Assembly (NCBI GenBank): GCA_027658995.1
Contig: JAQDQK010000021.1
Location: 1-60,794, forward strand
Direction of reading: 5' to 3'
DNA from: Propionibacteriaceae bacterium AM104-82
Lineage (GTDB): Bacteria > Actinomycetota > Actinomycetes > Propionibacteriales > Propionibacteriaceae
Length of the DNA: 60,794 nucleotides
Each line of letters starts with the position of its first letter. The first letter of the stretch is position 1. The translations under genes were made by a program, and so were the position numbers. Under the pieces are notes generated by a model. That model made no database searches, was not told the origin of the DNA, and worked only from the letters and a program-made list of their open reading frames with translations. Below, piece by piece: positions 10,301-18,385 of this stretch.

Positions 10301-10469
10301 CCGGGAACGGAAGGTACTGCGCTGCTGCCGCTTCCTCGAACGGCACCGGCTCGCCGGGCACCTGCCAGGCTGAGACCTCCAGCGGTGCGACGACACGGTA
10401 GAGGCCGCCCGCCACACGCTCCCGCAGCCGCTCCAGTCGTTCCTCCACCAACTCGCGGTTGTCGTGCAT
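7353..10469 (-). CDS. Glycoside hydrolase family 38 alpha-mannosidase
   Basis: At 1038 residues this is the usual length of bacterial GH38 alpha-mannosidases. The zinc-binding motif GHAHIDTAWLWP is at about residues 265-276 (H266, D270), and the nucleophile Asp is in MWIEPDAMMPSGESLVRQF (D345). Further expected motifs are LWLPDSFGYNGQLPQI and the middle-domain REAIAEYD region. There is no signal peptide, so it acts on imported alpha-mannosides. ATG at 10469 overlaps the GH4 stop as ATGA, and its own stop overlaps the phosphodiesterase start the same way. It should complement GH125 (alpha-1,6) by removing alpha-1,2, alpha-1,3 or other mannose links; the exact linkage is not readable from sequence. 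Confidence 0.95.
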   Translation of the reverse strand: MHDNRELVEERLERLRERVAGGLYRVVAPLEVSAWQVPGEPVPFEEAAAAQYLPFPVDTLWGPAWSTWWLKVRGAVPADDTTRRLELRVDLGFVGDWAGNQSEGMVYTVDGWPLKAVNPMNRTVPLTFGSLAEQRALIGGDGSVELMIEAAANPDMTLKLGRSTQEGDTLTRAERPVWRFGGAEIVERDEEVWGLHLDLDVLDGLMRQLPVDSTWRAVLLRGLEDAADAVDTDGVAAGAGTAREILKPLLSSGAAGSAQHMTAVGHAHIDTAWLWPIRETRRKIVRTFSNVVALADEYPDFHFANSAPQHHLWVKQDSPEVYDRVREAIDRGQWHFVGGMWIEPDAMMPSGESLVRQFTSGLRFMKDEFGVTTDCLWLPDSFGYNGQLPQIARLAGMRWFFTQKLSWNRTNKLPHHTFWWQGIDGTRIWTHFPPCDSYDSTVSAEEVLGAERNFKEKGRARHSLLPYGYGDGGGGPVREMVERVRRFADLEGGPVLSHGSPAEFERSARAEYDPDTWTGELYLEFHRGIFTSLMALKQGNRRSEAALQAIEWLASAAATADHEYPHVKLEELWRRVLVLQFHDILPGSSTAWVNREAIAEYDAILTEVGELLDVAWDKLSTDGGHSLLNPSDARRTEVIQVDGDLRLVSAEPFSAAVLTPDSGLPEQVAPVRLTRDSDRIVLDNGLVRIAIEADGTLSSVLDLSCEREVLLPGQRANVLRLHPDHPSCFDAWELEAQYLRSSQDLTGLEDIEVRLDSDLRATVHVTRQVNSSRLTQVISLDAGSAAVDFAVEADWQEREKLLKVVFPLDVRATHTAAEMQFGHVDRPIAVNTSWDHARFETVAHRWLWLREPGYGVTLSTDSGYGHDVVVAGGSEASPTGGVEARLSLLRAPNSPDPAADAGRHTLRYSLAVGTDLEASHAAGLRLNQPLRVLAGSLNLSAPVSLTPASEQSWAVIDAIKPAFDGSGDLIVRLHEAAGARSRLSLELAEPSAKITEVDLLEQPVERATQQFPGGKVAGAVTLALHPFQILTLRLRRNA

Positions 10470-11857
10470 CAGGACTGCTCCTTGAGGTAGGAGAGGTCGT
10501 CGAAGTTGGCCACGAGGTCGTCGAGGAGTTCCTCGGCGACGCCGAACGAGTCGACCAGCGGGTGGTGGGTGAGCGCCAGCAACGCGTCCTGGCGGGACTT
10601 GTTGACGGCAGCGTCGATGGTGCGCTGCTCGACATACTTCGCGTTGACGACCATGCCTCGCCCATGGTCGGGCAGCTCGGCGCCGGGAAGGGGCGTGACG
10701 CCGTTACCGTCCACCCGGCAGGGGATCTCGATCACGGCGGCGTCGTCCAGGTCGGGCAGGATGGAGTTGTTCGCGACGTTGAGGATCAGCTCCGCGGGCA
10801 CGTCATTGGCGATTGCGTGCATGATGGCCAACGCCACCTTGTCGTAGCCGCCCGTCTCCAGGTCGGCGTCGTCACGCTCGAAGCTTCCCGCAGCCTCGCG
10901 GTTGGTGGCCATGTAGGTGACTTCGCGCTCAAGGCGGGTCTGTTCCCAGAGGTCGTAGGCGCTGCTCTGTGCGGTTCCCACCGCCTCGTAGAAGCGGCCC
11001 TGCTGTTCGAGCAAAAAGCGGCCTCTGGTCTGGTCGGTGCCGCTGTCGATGGTCAGGTCTTCACGGGAGAAGTAGTAGTAGTGCAGGTACTCGTTGGGTA
11101 CCGCGCGGAGCGCCTTGACGAGTTCCGCCCCGAAGAGGCGGCCCTCCTCGAAGCTCTCGATCAGATCGGGGCGCTCGAACAGGCGCGGGAGCACGTCTTC
11201 GCCGTCGATCTCGAGGCCGGTCAGCCAGCCGAGATGGTTGAGGCCGGCGTAGCGCAGCCGGACCCGGTCGCTGCCGGCGCTGAGCAGCGGCACGTCCGGC
11301 GAGACCAGACCGGCCCGCTTCAGGACGTCGATGATGCGGCGGGCCATGCCAACCGGGGAATCGCAGATGCCGATGACGCGCTCACCGAGGTGCCGCTGCA
11401 TCACTTCGGTGATCACTCCGGCAGGGTTGGTGAAGTTGATCACCCAGGCGTCGGGCGCGAACTCCTTAATGGCGCTGACCACCTCAAGCACAGCCGGAAT
11501 GCCGCGCAGCGCGTAGGAGATGCCGCCGGCTCCGACAGTCTCCTGGCCGATCACACCGTGGCTGAGTGCGATCTGCTCGTCCAAGGCGCGCCCGGCGGTG
11601 CCACCGACACGGACGGCGGAGAAGATGAAGTCGGTGTCGCTGATCGCTTCGCGGAGATCGGTCGTGCTGATCAGCTCGGGAGCCTCGTCGGAGGATTCTG
11701 ACAGCTCGCGGAGCACACGGGTGATCGCCTCCAGCCTGCTAGCGTCGGTGTCGTAGAGACGCAGCTGCGTGACCCGCTCAGGGGCCTCGTCCGCCAGGAG
11801 TGCTTTGTAGACGAGCGGCACACGGAAACCGCCGCCGCCGAGGATGGTGAGCTTCAT
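10469..11857 (-). CDS. Glycoside hydrolase family 4 (NAD-dependent 6-phospho-glycosidase type)
   Basis: GH4 enzymes hydrolyse glycosides by an NAD+- and metal-dependent oxidation-elimination route, often on 6-phospho sugars. The Rossmann start is MKLTILGGGGFRVPLVYKAL, and the family motifs GVIGQETVGAGGI, INFTNPAG, GICDSPVGMARR (Cys metal ligand) and LNHLGW (His metal ligand) follow. It resembles the 6-phospho-beta-glucosidase subgroup. I start it at ATG 11857; the longer reading into the DeoR gene is an artefact. It overlaps DeoR upstream and GH38 downstream, each by ATGA. No PTS is present here, so any 6-phosphate would have to come from the substrate or the PfkB kinase. Confidence 0.92.
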   Translation of the reverse strand: MKLTILGGGGFRVPLVYKALLADEAPERVTQLRLYDTDASRLEAITRVLRELSESSDEAPELISTTDLREAISDTDFIFSAVRVGGTAGRALDEQIALSHGVIGQETVGAGGISYALRGIPAVLEVVSAIKEFAPDAWVINFTNPAGVITEVMQRHLGERVIGICDSPVGMARRIIDVLKRAGLVSPDVPLLSAGSDRVRLRYAGLNHLGWLTGLEIDGEDVLPRLFERPDLIESFEEGRLFGAELVKALRAVPNEYLHYYYFSREDLTIDSGTDQTRGRFLLEQQGRFYEAVGTAQSSAYDLWEQTRLEREVTYMATNREAAGSFERDDADLETGGYDKVALAIMHAIANDVPAELILNVANNSILPDLDDAAVIEIPCRVDGNGVTPLPGAELPDHGRGMVVNAKYVEQRTIDAAVNKSRQDALLALTHHPLVDSFGVAEELLDDLVANFDDLSYLKEQS

Positions 11858-12609
11858 ACTGTCCTGATTTCGATGTTGTGGAGTGCGCACCGTTCCGCCA
11901 GAGTCGGTGCAAGTTGAGCGGCGTCGGTAATGATCCCGTCCAGTTCGTCGATGTCGAACGGGGAATTGCCGCCCTTTCCGGGGAACTTGTCCGCGTCGGC
12001 GAGCAGGTGGGCCTTGGTAGACGCTGCCCTGATGGCGCGCTTCACGTCGCTCTGCGCGTAGGAGGTGTCGCGGACCCTCCCGGAGTCCGAGATGCCCGAG
12101 CATCCTAAGAAGGCAAGATCCGCGTGCTGACGCGCAAGGGCGTCGGAAACCTGCACGCCGGTGAGGCATTGATACTGCTCGGACCAACGCCCGCCGAGCA
12201 GGACGATGTCGGCCCGGTGGGTCGAACGGAAGTGCTCAAAGGTTGGCAGGGAGGCGGTCAGCACCGTCACATCCTTGGCTTCCATCGCCAGGGCCACGTA
12301 GTGCGCCGTGGTGCCGATGTCGAGGATCACGGTCGCCCCGTCAGGGATGAGGGCGGCCGCGGCGGCGCCGATGCGCTGCTTGCTGGCGCCCCGTCTCGCA
12401 AGCGCCTCCTGGAATGGGTCGTCCATCTCGCGGTGGAGTTGGACCCCTCCCCAGGTGCGCTCGACCAGGCACTGTTCCTCCAGTTCGGCGATGTCGCGCC
12501 GAACCGTGGCCGGACTCGCCTGCAGCATGTCGGCGACCTCGGTCACCGCCACCGGTCCGCGCGCATGGAGCAGGCGGAGTAGTGCTTCATGACGGGCAGA
12601 TTTCAACAC
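11854..12609 (-). CDS. DeoR/GlpR-family transcriptional repressor
   Basis: The N-terminal ~55 residues form the DeoR winged helix (LLRLLHARGPVAVTEVADML then SPATVRRDIAELE). The C-terminal DeoR sensor domain has the sugar-phosphate-binding signature DIGTTAHYVA and LADADKFPGKG. Such repressors usually respond to a phosphorylated sugar intermediate, which fits a locus with a kinase and phosphatases. It begins with GTG at 12609, heads the GH4-GH38-phosphodiesterase operon and is divergent from the ABC importer. GAGC/GCTC inverted repeats lie in its own control region and in the HAD/PfkB gap, so it probably autoregulates and controls the whole locus. Confidence 0.92.
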   Translation of the reverse strand: MLKSARHEALLRLLHARGPVAVTEVADMLQASPATVRRDIAELEEQCLVERTWGGVQLHREMDDPFQEALARRGASKQRIGAAAAALIPDGATVILDIGTTAHYVALAMEAKDVTVLTASLPTFEHFRSTHRADIVLLGGRWSEQYQCLTGVQVSDALARQHADLAFLGCSGISDSGRVRDTSYAQSDVKRAIRAASTKAHLLADADKFPGKGGNSPFDIDELDGIITDAAQLAPTLAERCALHNIEIRTV

Positions 12610-12930
12610 AAGAGCAAACGTACCCCACGAGTCGCCAGTTTCGCTCGTTTTTGAGCAATTCGATCAATCTTCTTCACTCTGTCGAGTTTTGTTGCTACAT
12701 TGGGTAGGACAACGACGGTCGAGGAAGATCAAGCGACGTGCAATCCCTAGTCATGCTCCATTTGAGCACAAAGCGCCACGGGCGGGCCCCCACCGGGTCG
12801 GCGCTCGCGTCGCGCGGTGCGTCCCCTCATGGTCGAGGACGTTCACCCAAGCCGCCTTGCACATACTTGATCGATTCCTTCATGCCTACTTGGGCCCCCA
12901 GCTACTCCACATCCACTAACTAGGAGAGAC
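12610..12930. promoter_or_regulatory. Divergent control region, DeoR operon against ABC importer, with two GAGC inverted repeats
   Basis: This 321-base gap has no credible gene. It holds GCTC-GTTTTT-GAGC at 12643-12656 (inside TTTCGCTCGTTTTTGAGCAA) and TGCTC-CATTT-GAGCA at 12754-12768. The first resembles the site between the HAD and PfkB genes. The ABC transcript probably has a leader of up to 200 bases. The first importer gene is preceded by AGGAGAG at 12922-12928. I see no convincing riboswitch fold. Confidence 0.55.
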
Positions 12931-14241
12931 ATGACAGTTTCACGAAGAGCAATCATCCAGGGCGGAGCTGCAGGGCTCGGCTTTCTGACCCTCGGGCTCG
13001 CCGGCTGTTCGTCGGCCGCACCACAGGGCGGCTCCACGCCTGGCGGATCCGCAGGCGCGGCCACCAACTTGGTCCTGTGGACCTGGCCCGAGGGCTTCGG
13101 CAAGCGAGCGCTCGGGGAGGTTGCGTCTCAGTTCCCCCAGTACCAGGTCCGCCAGGATGTCATCGGAGGCGACTTCAAGCAGAAGCTCACCACGACCTTC
13201 ACGGCGGGCTCAGGCCTCCCTGACATCACTGGCGTCAAGGGTGAGGACATCGCCTTCTTCAAGAGCCAAGCCAAGTTCTTCGTCGATCTCAACACGCTAG
13301 GCGCTGCGGACATCAAGGGCGACTACCTCGAGTACAAGTGGAACCAGGCCACCACCGAGGACGGCAAGCAGATCGGTATCCCGATCGACGTCGGACCCAC
13401 CGCACTGTTCTACCGTGTAGACATCTTCGAACAGGCAGGCCTCCCCACCGATCCCCAGGAACTTGCCGCGTCGATCCGCACCTGGGACGAGTACATCGAA
13501 CTCGGCAAGAAGCTCCTGGCGGCCAAGCCCAACACCTACCTCATCCGCAACGCAAGCGGACTGTTCGACACCGGATGGCAGCAGAGCGGCAAGGGCTTCA
13601 TCGACGCCGATGGAGTCTTCATCGGAGATCAGCAGCACATCCGCAGCGCATGGGATACCGCGGTGAAGGCGCTCGACGCCGGCATCGTCGCGACCATTGA
13701 GTCGAACACTGCCGACAGCGCCGCCGCCGTCAGCGAAGGCCGCCTGCCCGCAGACTTTGGGGCGTCCTGGCACCTGGCGGACCTGATGGTCGACGCTCCC
13801 GAGACCGCAGGAAAGTGGCATGTCTGCGAGCACCCGGGAGAGGCGTTCAACAACGGCGGCTCGTTCCTGACGGTCCCCGAGGGCGTGGCGGACCCCGCCA
13901 AGTCATTCGAGGTCATCAGGTTCCTTCTCAACGCTCAGAACCAGGCCTACGAGTTTGAGGACAAGGGTAACTTCCCTGCTACGCCGGCGTCCTTCACGAT
14001 GCCTGAGGTCGCGGGGCCCGTCGAGTTCCTCGGTGGCCAGGTGGCCGCAGAGGTCTTCGGCCACGCCGCAAAGACCATCATTCCGCGCTTCGAGCACTTC
14101 AACGAGGGCACTGTCAACGCGCCGTTCTATGCCGAGATCGACCTCGTCGAGGCTTCTGGCAAGGATCCAAACAAGGCGTGGGACGATGCCGTGACCGCTG
14201 CGAAACGCCTCGCGCAGCAGGTCGGCCTTACGGTGAAATGA
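12931..14241 (+). CDS. ABC sugar transporter, substrate-binding lipoprotein
   Basis: This is a family 1 extracellular solute-binding protein (436 aa). The N terminus carries a twin-arginine motif (SRRAII, residues 4-9), a hydrophobic core and a lipobox ending in LAGC with the lipidated Cys at 26, followed by a Gly/Ser-rich linker. The mature part reads as a sugar-binding fold, with LVLWTWPEGFGKRA and ITGVKGEDI near its start. It should capture an oligosaccharide outside the membrane for the two permeases that follow; its stop overlaps the first permease ATG. Position next to intracellular mannosidases and hexosaminidase makes an N-glycan-type oligosaccharide the likely ligand. Confidence 0.93.
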   Translation: MTVSRRAIIQGGAAGLGFLTLGLAGCSSAAPQGGSTPGGSAGAATNLVLWTWPEGFGKRALGEVASQFPQYQVRQDVIGGDFKQKLTTTFTAGSGLPDITGVKGEDIAFFKSQAKFFVDLNTLGAADIKGDYLEYKWNQATTEDGKQIGIPIDVGPTALFYRVDIFEQAGLPTDPQELAASIRTWDEYIELGKKLLAAKPNTYLIRNASGLFDTGWQQSGKGFIDADGVFIGDQQHIRSAWDTAVKALDAGIVATIESNTADSAAAVSEGRLPADFGASWHLADLMVDAPETAGKWHVCEHPGEAFNNGGSFLTVPEGVADPAKSFEVIRFLLNAQNQAYEFEDKGNFPATPASFTMPEVAGPVEFLGGQVAAEVFGHAAKTIIPRFEHFNEGTVNAPFYAEIDLVEASGKDPNKAWDDAVTAAKRLAQQVGLTVK

Positions 14242-15218
14242 GCGTGTCTGCCAGTAGGCGTGGAGATGCCCAGATCTCCCCGCCGGTCGACAACTTCCGT
14301 ACGTTGTCGACCTGGCAGCGCGTCAAGAAGGCGCTGCCTCAGTACGGTGCCGTATCCCCGTACTTCATCCTGTTCCTGCTGTTCGGCGCCATGCCCATGG
14401 TGTTCACCATGGCCCTGGCGTTCACCAACTGGTCAGGGCTCGGCGACATTCATTTTATCGGCTTGGAGAACTTCCGGTACCTGATCACCGACCGTCTCTT
14501 CTACAAGTCACTGGTCAACACGATCGTGTTGTGGGTCATGGGCACGGTTCCCACCTTGGTGATCGCGACGATTGTGGCCCTGATGCTGAACTCAACCCTG
14601 AGATTCTCGACCACCTACCGCGTCATCTACCTGATTCCCAACGTCACCTCGATGGTGGCAATGGGCATCTTGTTCAGTTCGCTGTTCTCCAGTCAGTTCG
14701 GTTTGGCCAACTCACTCGTCAACCTCTTCGGTTTCGACAACATCGCCTGGCTCCAGAACGAGTGGGGCATCAAGATCGCCATCTCCGCGCTGACGACCTG
14801 GTCGTTCGTCGGATACAACGCCCTCCTGATCCTCGCGGGGCTCCAGGCCATCGACAAGACACAGTACGAGTCGGCAGCAATCGACGGGGCCAACGGGTGG
14901 CGGACGTTCTTCCACATCACTCTGCCACAGTTGCGCTCGATCGTACTGTTCATCACCCTGATGTCGACGATCGGTTCGCTCCAGAGCTTCACAGAGGCCC
15001 AGGTCCTGACCTCGTCAATGAGTTCCGGATCGGCATCGGCGGGTGGCGTAGGGAACTCCGGGCTGACGATGGTCCTGTACTTCTACTCCGTCGCATTCCA
15101 GGAGAACCGCTTCGGATACGGCGCCACCATCGCTTGGGGCGTGTTCGTCGTGGTGATGTTCTTCTCGGCCATCAACTGGCTCGTTACGCGTGAGCGCAAG
15201 GTGAGGGGTGTGCGATGA
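14238..15218 (+). CDS. ABC sugar transporter permease (MalF/UgpA type)
   Basis: This is an integral membrane permease of 326 residues with six predicted membrane segments, starting after a ~40-residue cytoplasmic arm (SPYFILFLLFGAMPMVFTMAL is the first). The EAA loop that docks the ATPase is YESAAIDGANGWRTFFHITLP. ATG at 14238 overlaps the binding-protein stop as ATGA; the upstream in-frame start at 14178 lies inside that gene and is rejected. No ATP-binding gene is in the operon, so a shared MsiK/MsmX-type ATPase encoded elsewhere is expected, as is common for actinobacterial sugar importers. Confidence 0.94.
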   Translation: MSVSASRRGDAQISPPVDNFRTLSTWQRVKKALPQYGAVSPYFILFLLFGAMPMVFTMALAFTNWSGLGDIHFIGLENFRYLITDRLFYKSLVNTIVLWVMGTVPTLVIATIVALMLNSTLRFSTTYRVIYLIPNVTSMVAMGILFSSLFSSQFGLANSLVNLFGFDNIAWLQNEWGIKIAISALTTWSFVGYNALLILAGLQAIDKTQYESAAIDGANGWRTFFHITLPQLRSIVLFITLMSTIGSLQSFTEAQVLTSSMSSGSASAGGVGNSGLTMVLYFYSVAFQENRFGYGATIAWGVFVVVMFFSAINWLVTRERKVRGVR

Positions 15219-16120
15219 GTTCCATGAGTGAGCGCGCTGTACCGGCTGCTCTTGCCGGCGCGGCGATCGAGACCAATCGGCGACCGAGAAGAAAGCCGCT
15301 AACGAGGCGGGGTGCGATTCCCCGTCACCTGGCCTTGTTCGCTGGCGCACTCGTCTCGCTGTTCCCGTTCTACTGGATGTTCGTCCTCTCAACGAACGAG
15401 TCGGCCGTCATCTACCAGTACCCACCGGTGATGACGCCTGGCGACAAGCTCGCGACCAACTACGGGTCGATTATGGAGCGCATCAACATCTGGGGCGCGA
15501 TGTCGAACACCCTCATCGTGGCAGTCAGTGTTACGGTGCTCGTGCTGCTGATCTCCTCGCTCGCGGCGTTCGCCTTCGCCAAGTTCACCTTCCCCGGCAA
15601 GAATGTGCTGTTCACCATCGTCCTCGCGACGTTTCTGTTGCCCTCACAGTTAGCAACCATCCCGCAGTTCCTGTTCATGAGCAAGCTTGGTTGGGTGGGT
15701 GACCTGAAGGCGCTAATCTTCCCATCCCTGGCGAGCGCTTTCGGCGTGTTCTGGTTGCGCCAGTACACCACCAATGCGTTGCCGACGGAGCTTCTGGAGG
15801 CTGCCACAATCGACGGAACGGGGTTCCTGCGCCAGTATTGGCACGTCTGCCTTCCTACGATCCGTCCCGCATTGGCGTTCCTAGGGATGTTTACCTTCAT
15901 CGGTTCTTGGAACGATTTCATGTGGCCATTGATCGTGTTGAACGACCCGAGCAAGCTGACCCTGCAGGTCGCCCTCAGCCAGCTGAAGACCGCACACGGC
16001 ACGGACTACGGCATGCTCATGGCCTCATCGCTGATCGCCGTCCTTCCGCTGCTACTGATCTTCGCGCTTGGCGCGAAGCAGTTCATGGCTGGCATCACAG
16101 AGGGCGCCGTCAAGGGCTGA
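15215..16120 (+). CDS. ABC sugar transporter permease (MalG/UgpE type)
   Basis: This is the second permease of the importer, 301 residues. Six membrane segments are visible (LALFAGALVSLFPFYWMFVL is the first) and the EAA loop reads LLEAATIDGTGFLRQYWHVCLP. ATG at 15215 overlaps the preceding permease stop by 4 bases. It would form the heterodimeric channel with the upstream permease. A strong hairpin follows its stop codon, ending the operon. Confidence 0.94.
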   Translation: MSSMSERAVPAALAGAAIETNRRPRRKPLTRRGAIPRHLALFAGALVSLFPFYWMFVLSTNESAVIYQYPPVMTPGDKLATNYGSIMERINIWGAMSNTLIVAVSVTVLVLLISSLAAFAFAKFTFPGKNVLFTIVLATFLLPSQLATIPQFLFMSKLGWVGDLKALIFPSLASAFGVFWLRQYTTNALPTELLEAATIDGTGFLRQYWHVCLPTIRPALAFLGMFTFIGSWNDFMWPLIVLNDPSKLTLQVALSQLKTAHGTDYGMLMASSLIAVLPLLLIFALGAKQFMAGITEGAVKG

Positions 16121-16135
16121 GCCTCTCCATAGCCC

Positions 16136-16172
16136 GACGGCGTGTCCACCCTGGGGCGGTGGGCACGCCGTC
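16136..16172 (+). terminator. Strong hairpin after the ABC importer operon
   Basis: A 15-bp stem (16136-16150 with 16158-16172; GACGGCGTGTCCACC paired with GGTGGGCACGCCGTC, one G-T wobble) with a 7-base loop lies just after the second permease. It lacks a T-tract, as is usual in high-GC actinobacteria. The rest of the 16121-16441 gap shows nothing further beyond a TGGAG ribosome binding site before the MFS gene. Confidence 0.75.
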
Positions 16173-16441
16173 AGCCATCTGCGCAGATGTACTCAGGGGC
16201 CCGGGTGGCCAGATACCACCGAGCTCGCTCACCGCACGAAGATGGTCTCGGGAACGCTGCTCACGAGCGGCTTCATCGGTGGCGCTCCTGCATGGGTCAC
16301 ATAGACCCGAAGCCGCATGTGAGTGGGTAGTCGACTGACAGAGAGGTCATTCACACTTTCCCCCTCGCGGACCGGTTCGCGACTGATGGCGAATCTCCGA
16401 CAGACTCTGCTGTAGCCGCTCGCTCTCTCCTGGAGTCATCC

Positions 16442-17620
16442 ATGCTCGCCACGCCTCAAGCCCGTCGCAACGGGCTCCTGGTGCTGTTCGCCCTCTCAGG
16501 GCTCGTCATGTCGTCGTGGGTCTCGAGGACGCCAGACATCCGCGACCTCGTCGGCGCGTCGACGGTGGAGATGGGCCTGATCCTGCTCGGCCTGTCGGCA
16601 GGGTCGATGGTCGGCGTGCTGGCCGGCGGACCCTTGGTCGCACGGTTCGGCGCCAAGCGGATCACCCTCATCTGCGCCACCCTCTTCTCGATCGGGGCGG
16701 CCGTGATCGGCGTCGGCGCCGGCCTCGGAAGCGGGCCCATCGTGGCGCTCGGCCTCGGCATCTTCGGGTTGGGGATGGGAGCGGCAGAGATCGGGCTCAA
16801 CGTCGAGGGTGGCGAGGTCGAACTTGCACTCGGCCGCTCAACCCTCCCCCTCCTGCACGGCGCCTACAGCCTCGCGACCGCCGTCGGCGCGAGCATCGGC
16901 ATGGCGCTGACCGCCGCCCGCTTCCCGGTGGTGACGCACATGCTGATCGTCGCCGTCGCGGTGATCGTCGCGCTGACCTTCGCGATCCGTCCGATGCCCG
17001 CAAACGTCGGACGCCGGTCGCACGTCGCGCACGACACCCCGCGCACCCAGGTGTGGCGCGACCCCAGGCTGCTGCTGATCGGCGTCATCGTGCTGGCGCT
17101 CGCGATGGCTGAGGGCACGGCGACGGACTGGCTGCCGCTGCTGATGGTCGACGGCCACGGGTTCAGCGCGACGCTCGGGTCGGGCGTCTACGCGATCTTC
17201 GCCGCGACTATGACGATCGGGCGCTTCAGCGGAGGATGGTTCGTCGACCGCTTCGGCCAGGCGGCCGTGCTGGGCGCGAGCGCCGTGATCGGCGCCGTCG
17301 GACTGGCCCTGGTCGCCTTCGTCGACAATCCGGTGATTGCGGCCGCGTCGGTGATCCTGTGGGGGCTTGGCGCCGCCAACGGGTTCCCGGTCGCCATCTC
17401 CGCCGCCGGCTCGTCGGGTCCGGACTCGACGGCGCGGGTCTCGTTCGCCGCGTCGATCGGCTACGTGGCTTTCCTGGTCGGCCCTCCCCTGCTCGGTTTC
17501 CTCGGCGAGCACTACGGACTGCGGAACGCGATCGTCGTCGTGCTCGTCCTCGTGGCTGGAGCGGTCATGGCGACCGTCGCGCTCGGCCGGAGGACCACCG
17601 TCGCTCAGGGAGCGGACTGA
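16442..17620 (+). CDS. MFS transporter
   Basis: This 392-residue major facilitator has about 12 hydrophobic segments. The MFS loop 2-3 signature appears as GGPLVARFGAKRI and its second-half equivalent as GGWFVDRFGQAAV. It resembles the YbjJ-like group of MFS proteins with no firm substrate. ATG at 16442 follows TGGAG. It stands alone, with the glycan operon terminator upstream and a DUF3267 gene downstream on the same strand. Export of sugars or drugs is possible. Confidence 0.88.
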   Translation: MLATPQARRNGLLVLFALSGLVMSSWVSRTPDIRDLVGASTVEMGLILLGLSAGSMVGVLAGGPLVARFGAKRITLICATLFSIGAAVIGVGAGLGSGPIVALGLGIFGLGMGAAEIGLNVEGGEVELALGRSTLPLLHGAYSLATAVGASIGMALTAARFPVVTHMLIVAVAVIVALTFAIRPMPANVGRRSHVAHDTPRTQVWRDPRLLLIGVIVLALAMAEGTATDWLPLLMVDGHGFSATLGSGVYAIFAATMTIGRFSGGWFVDRFGQAAVLGASAVIGAVGLALVAFVDNPVIAAASVILWGLGAANGFPVAISAAGSSGPDSTARVSFAASIGYVAFLVGPPLLGFLGEHYGLRNAIVVVLVLVAGAVMATVALGRRTTVAQGAD

Positions 17621-17675
17621 CGCCACCGTTGTCACGGGCATGCTGGTTCGGACCCCTCGTCGGTTACCGTCGGGC

Positions 17676-18248
17676 ATGACCGAAGAGAACCCGACGACGA
17701 GTTCCGACGCAGTTGAATGGACGCCCGGCAAGAGCGTCGTGCTCTTCATGAACATCGCGGGCATCGTGCTGATGGCCCTTGGGCTGGTGCTGTACTTCCT
17801 CGCCTGGGCAGGCGAGGACGGTTCCACCTCGTTCGTGTTCTCAGGCCTGGCGATGCTCGTCGGCCTCGTCGTCACCCTCGCCCTGACCTTCATCCTGATG
17901 GTGACCCACGAGGGGATCCACGGAGTCGTCGTCGCGGCATTCGGGGCTAAGCCGAAGTTCGGCGTCACGATGATCGGCAAGGCCATCCCGGCGTTCTACT
18001 GCACCGCCCCCGGGAAGAGGTTCACCAAGACGCAGTTCCTGATCGTCGCGCTCGCGCCGCTGGTGATCCTGGGAGGCCTGCTCTTCCCTGTTGTCGCGTT
18101 CGTCCCGCTCGGAGGCTGGCTGGTCCTCCCCGCGGCCATCCACCTGGGCGGCTGCGTCGGCGACATGGCGCTGGCATGGGTGGCTGCCCGGCAGCCGCGC
18201 GGCACCCTGATCGAGGATATGAAGTCCGGGATGCGGTTCTACCGCTAG
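17676..18248 (+). CDS. DUF3267 membrane protein, putative intramembrane metalloprotease-like
   Basis: This 190-residue protein has about four membrane segments and an HEGIH motif (HExxH) at residues 78-82 inside THEGIHG, the mark of DUF3267 and zinc-metalloprotease-like membrane proteins. GAKPKFG and the later Gly-rich membrane segment fit this family. The start at ATG 17676 (MTEENPTTSS) is chosen by protein composition; ATG 17640 is also possible and no good ribosome binding site decides. Whether it is an active protease is unknown. Confidence 0.82.
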   Translation: MTEENPTTSSDAVEWTPGKSVVLFMNIAGIVLMALGLVLYFLAWAGEDGSTSFVFSGLAMLVGLVVTLALTFILMVTHEGIHGVVVAAFGAKPKFGVTMIGKAIPAFYCTAPGKRFTKTQFLIVALAPLVILGGLLFPVVAFVPLGGWLVLPAAIHLGGCVGDMALAWVAARQPRGTLIEDMKSGMRFYR

Positions 18249-18385
18249 GACCATCCAACCGGGCGCCCGACCCGAATCTGGCCCGCACCATCATGCGCCA
18301 TGGCGCATCGGACAGGGCCGCTCCCACCCATCGGCCGGGACCCACGCGGCCGTCATACGGCGGCGGCAGCCGTCGTGAGGGAGGC

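Noticed and set aside
12725..12930. Riboswitch in the long leader of the ABC importer
   Set aside because: GC-rich pairings exist, but no conserved core of a known class is visible.
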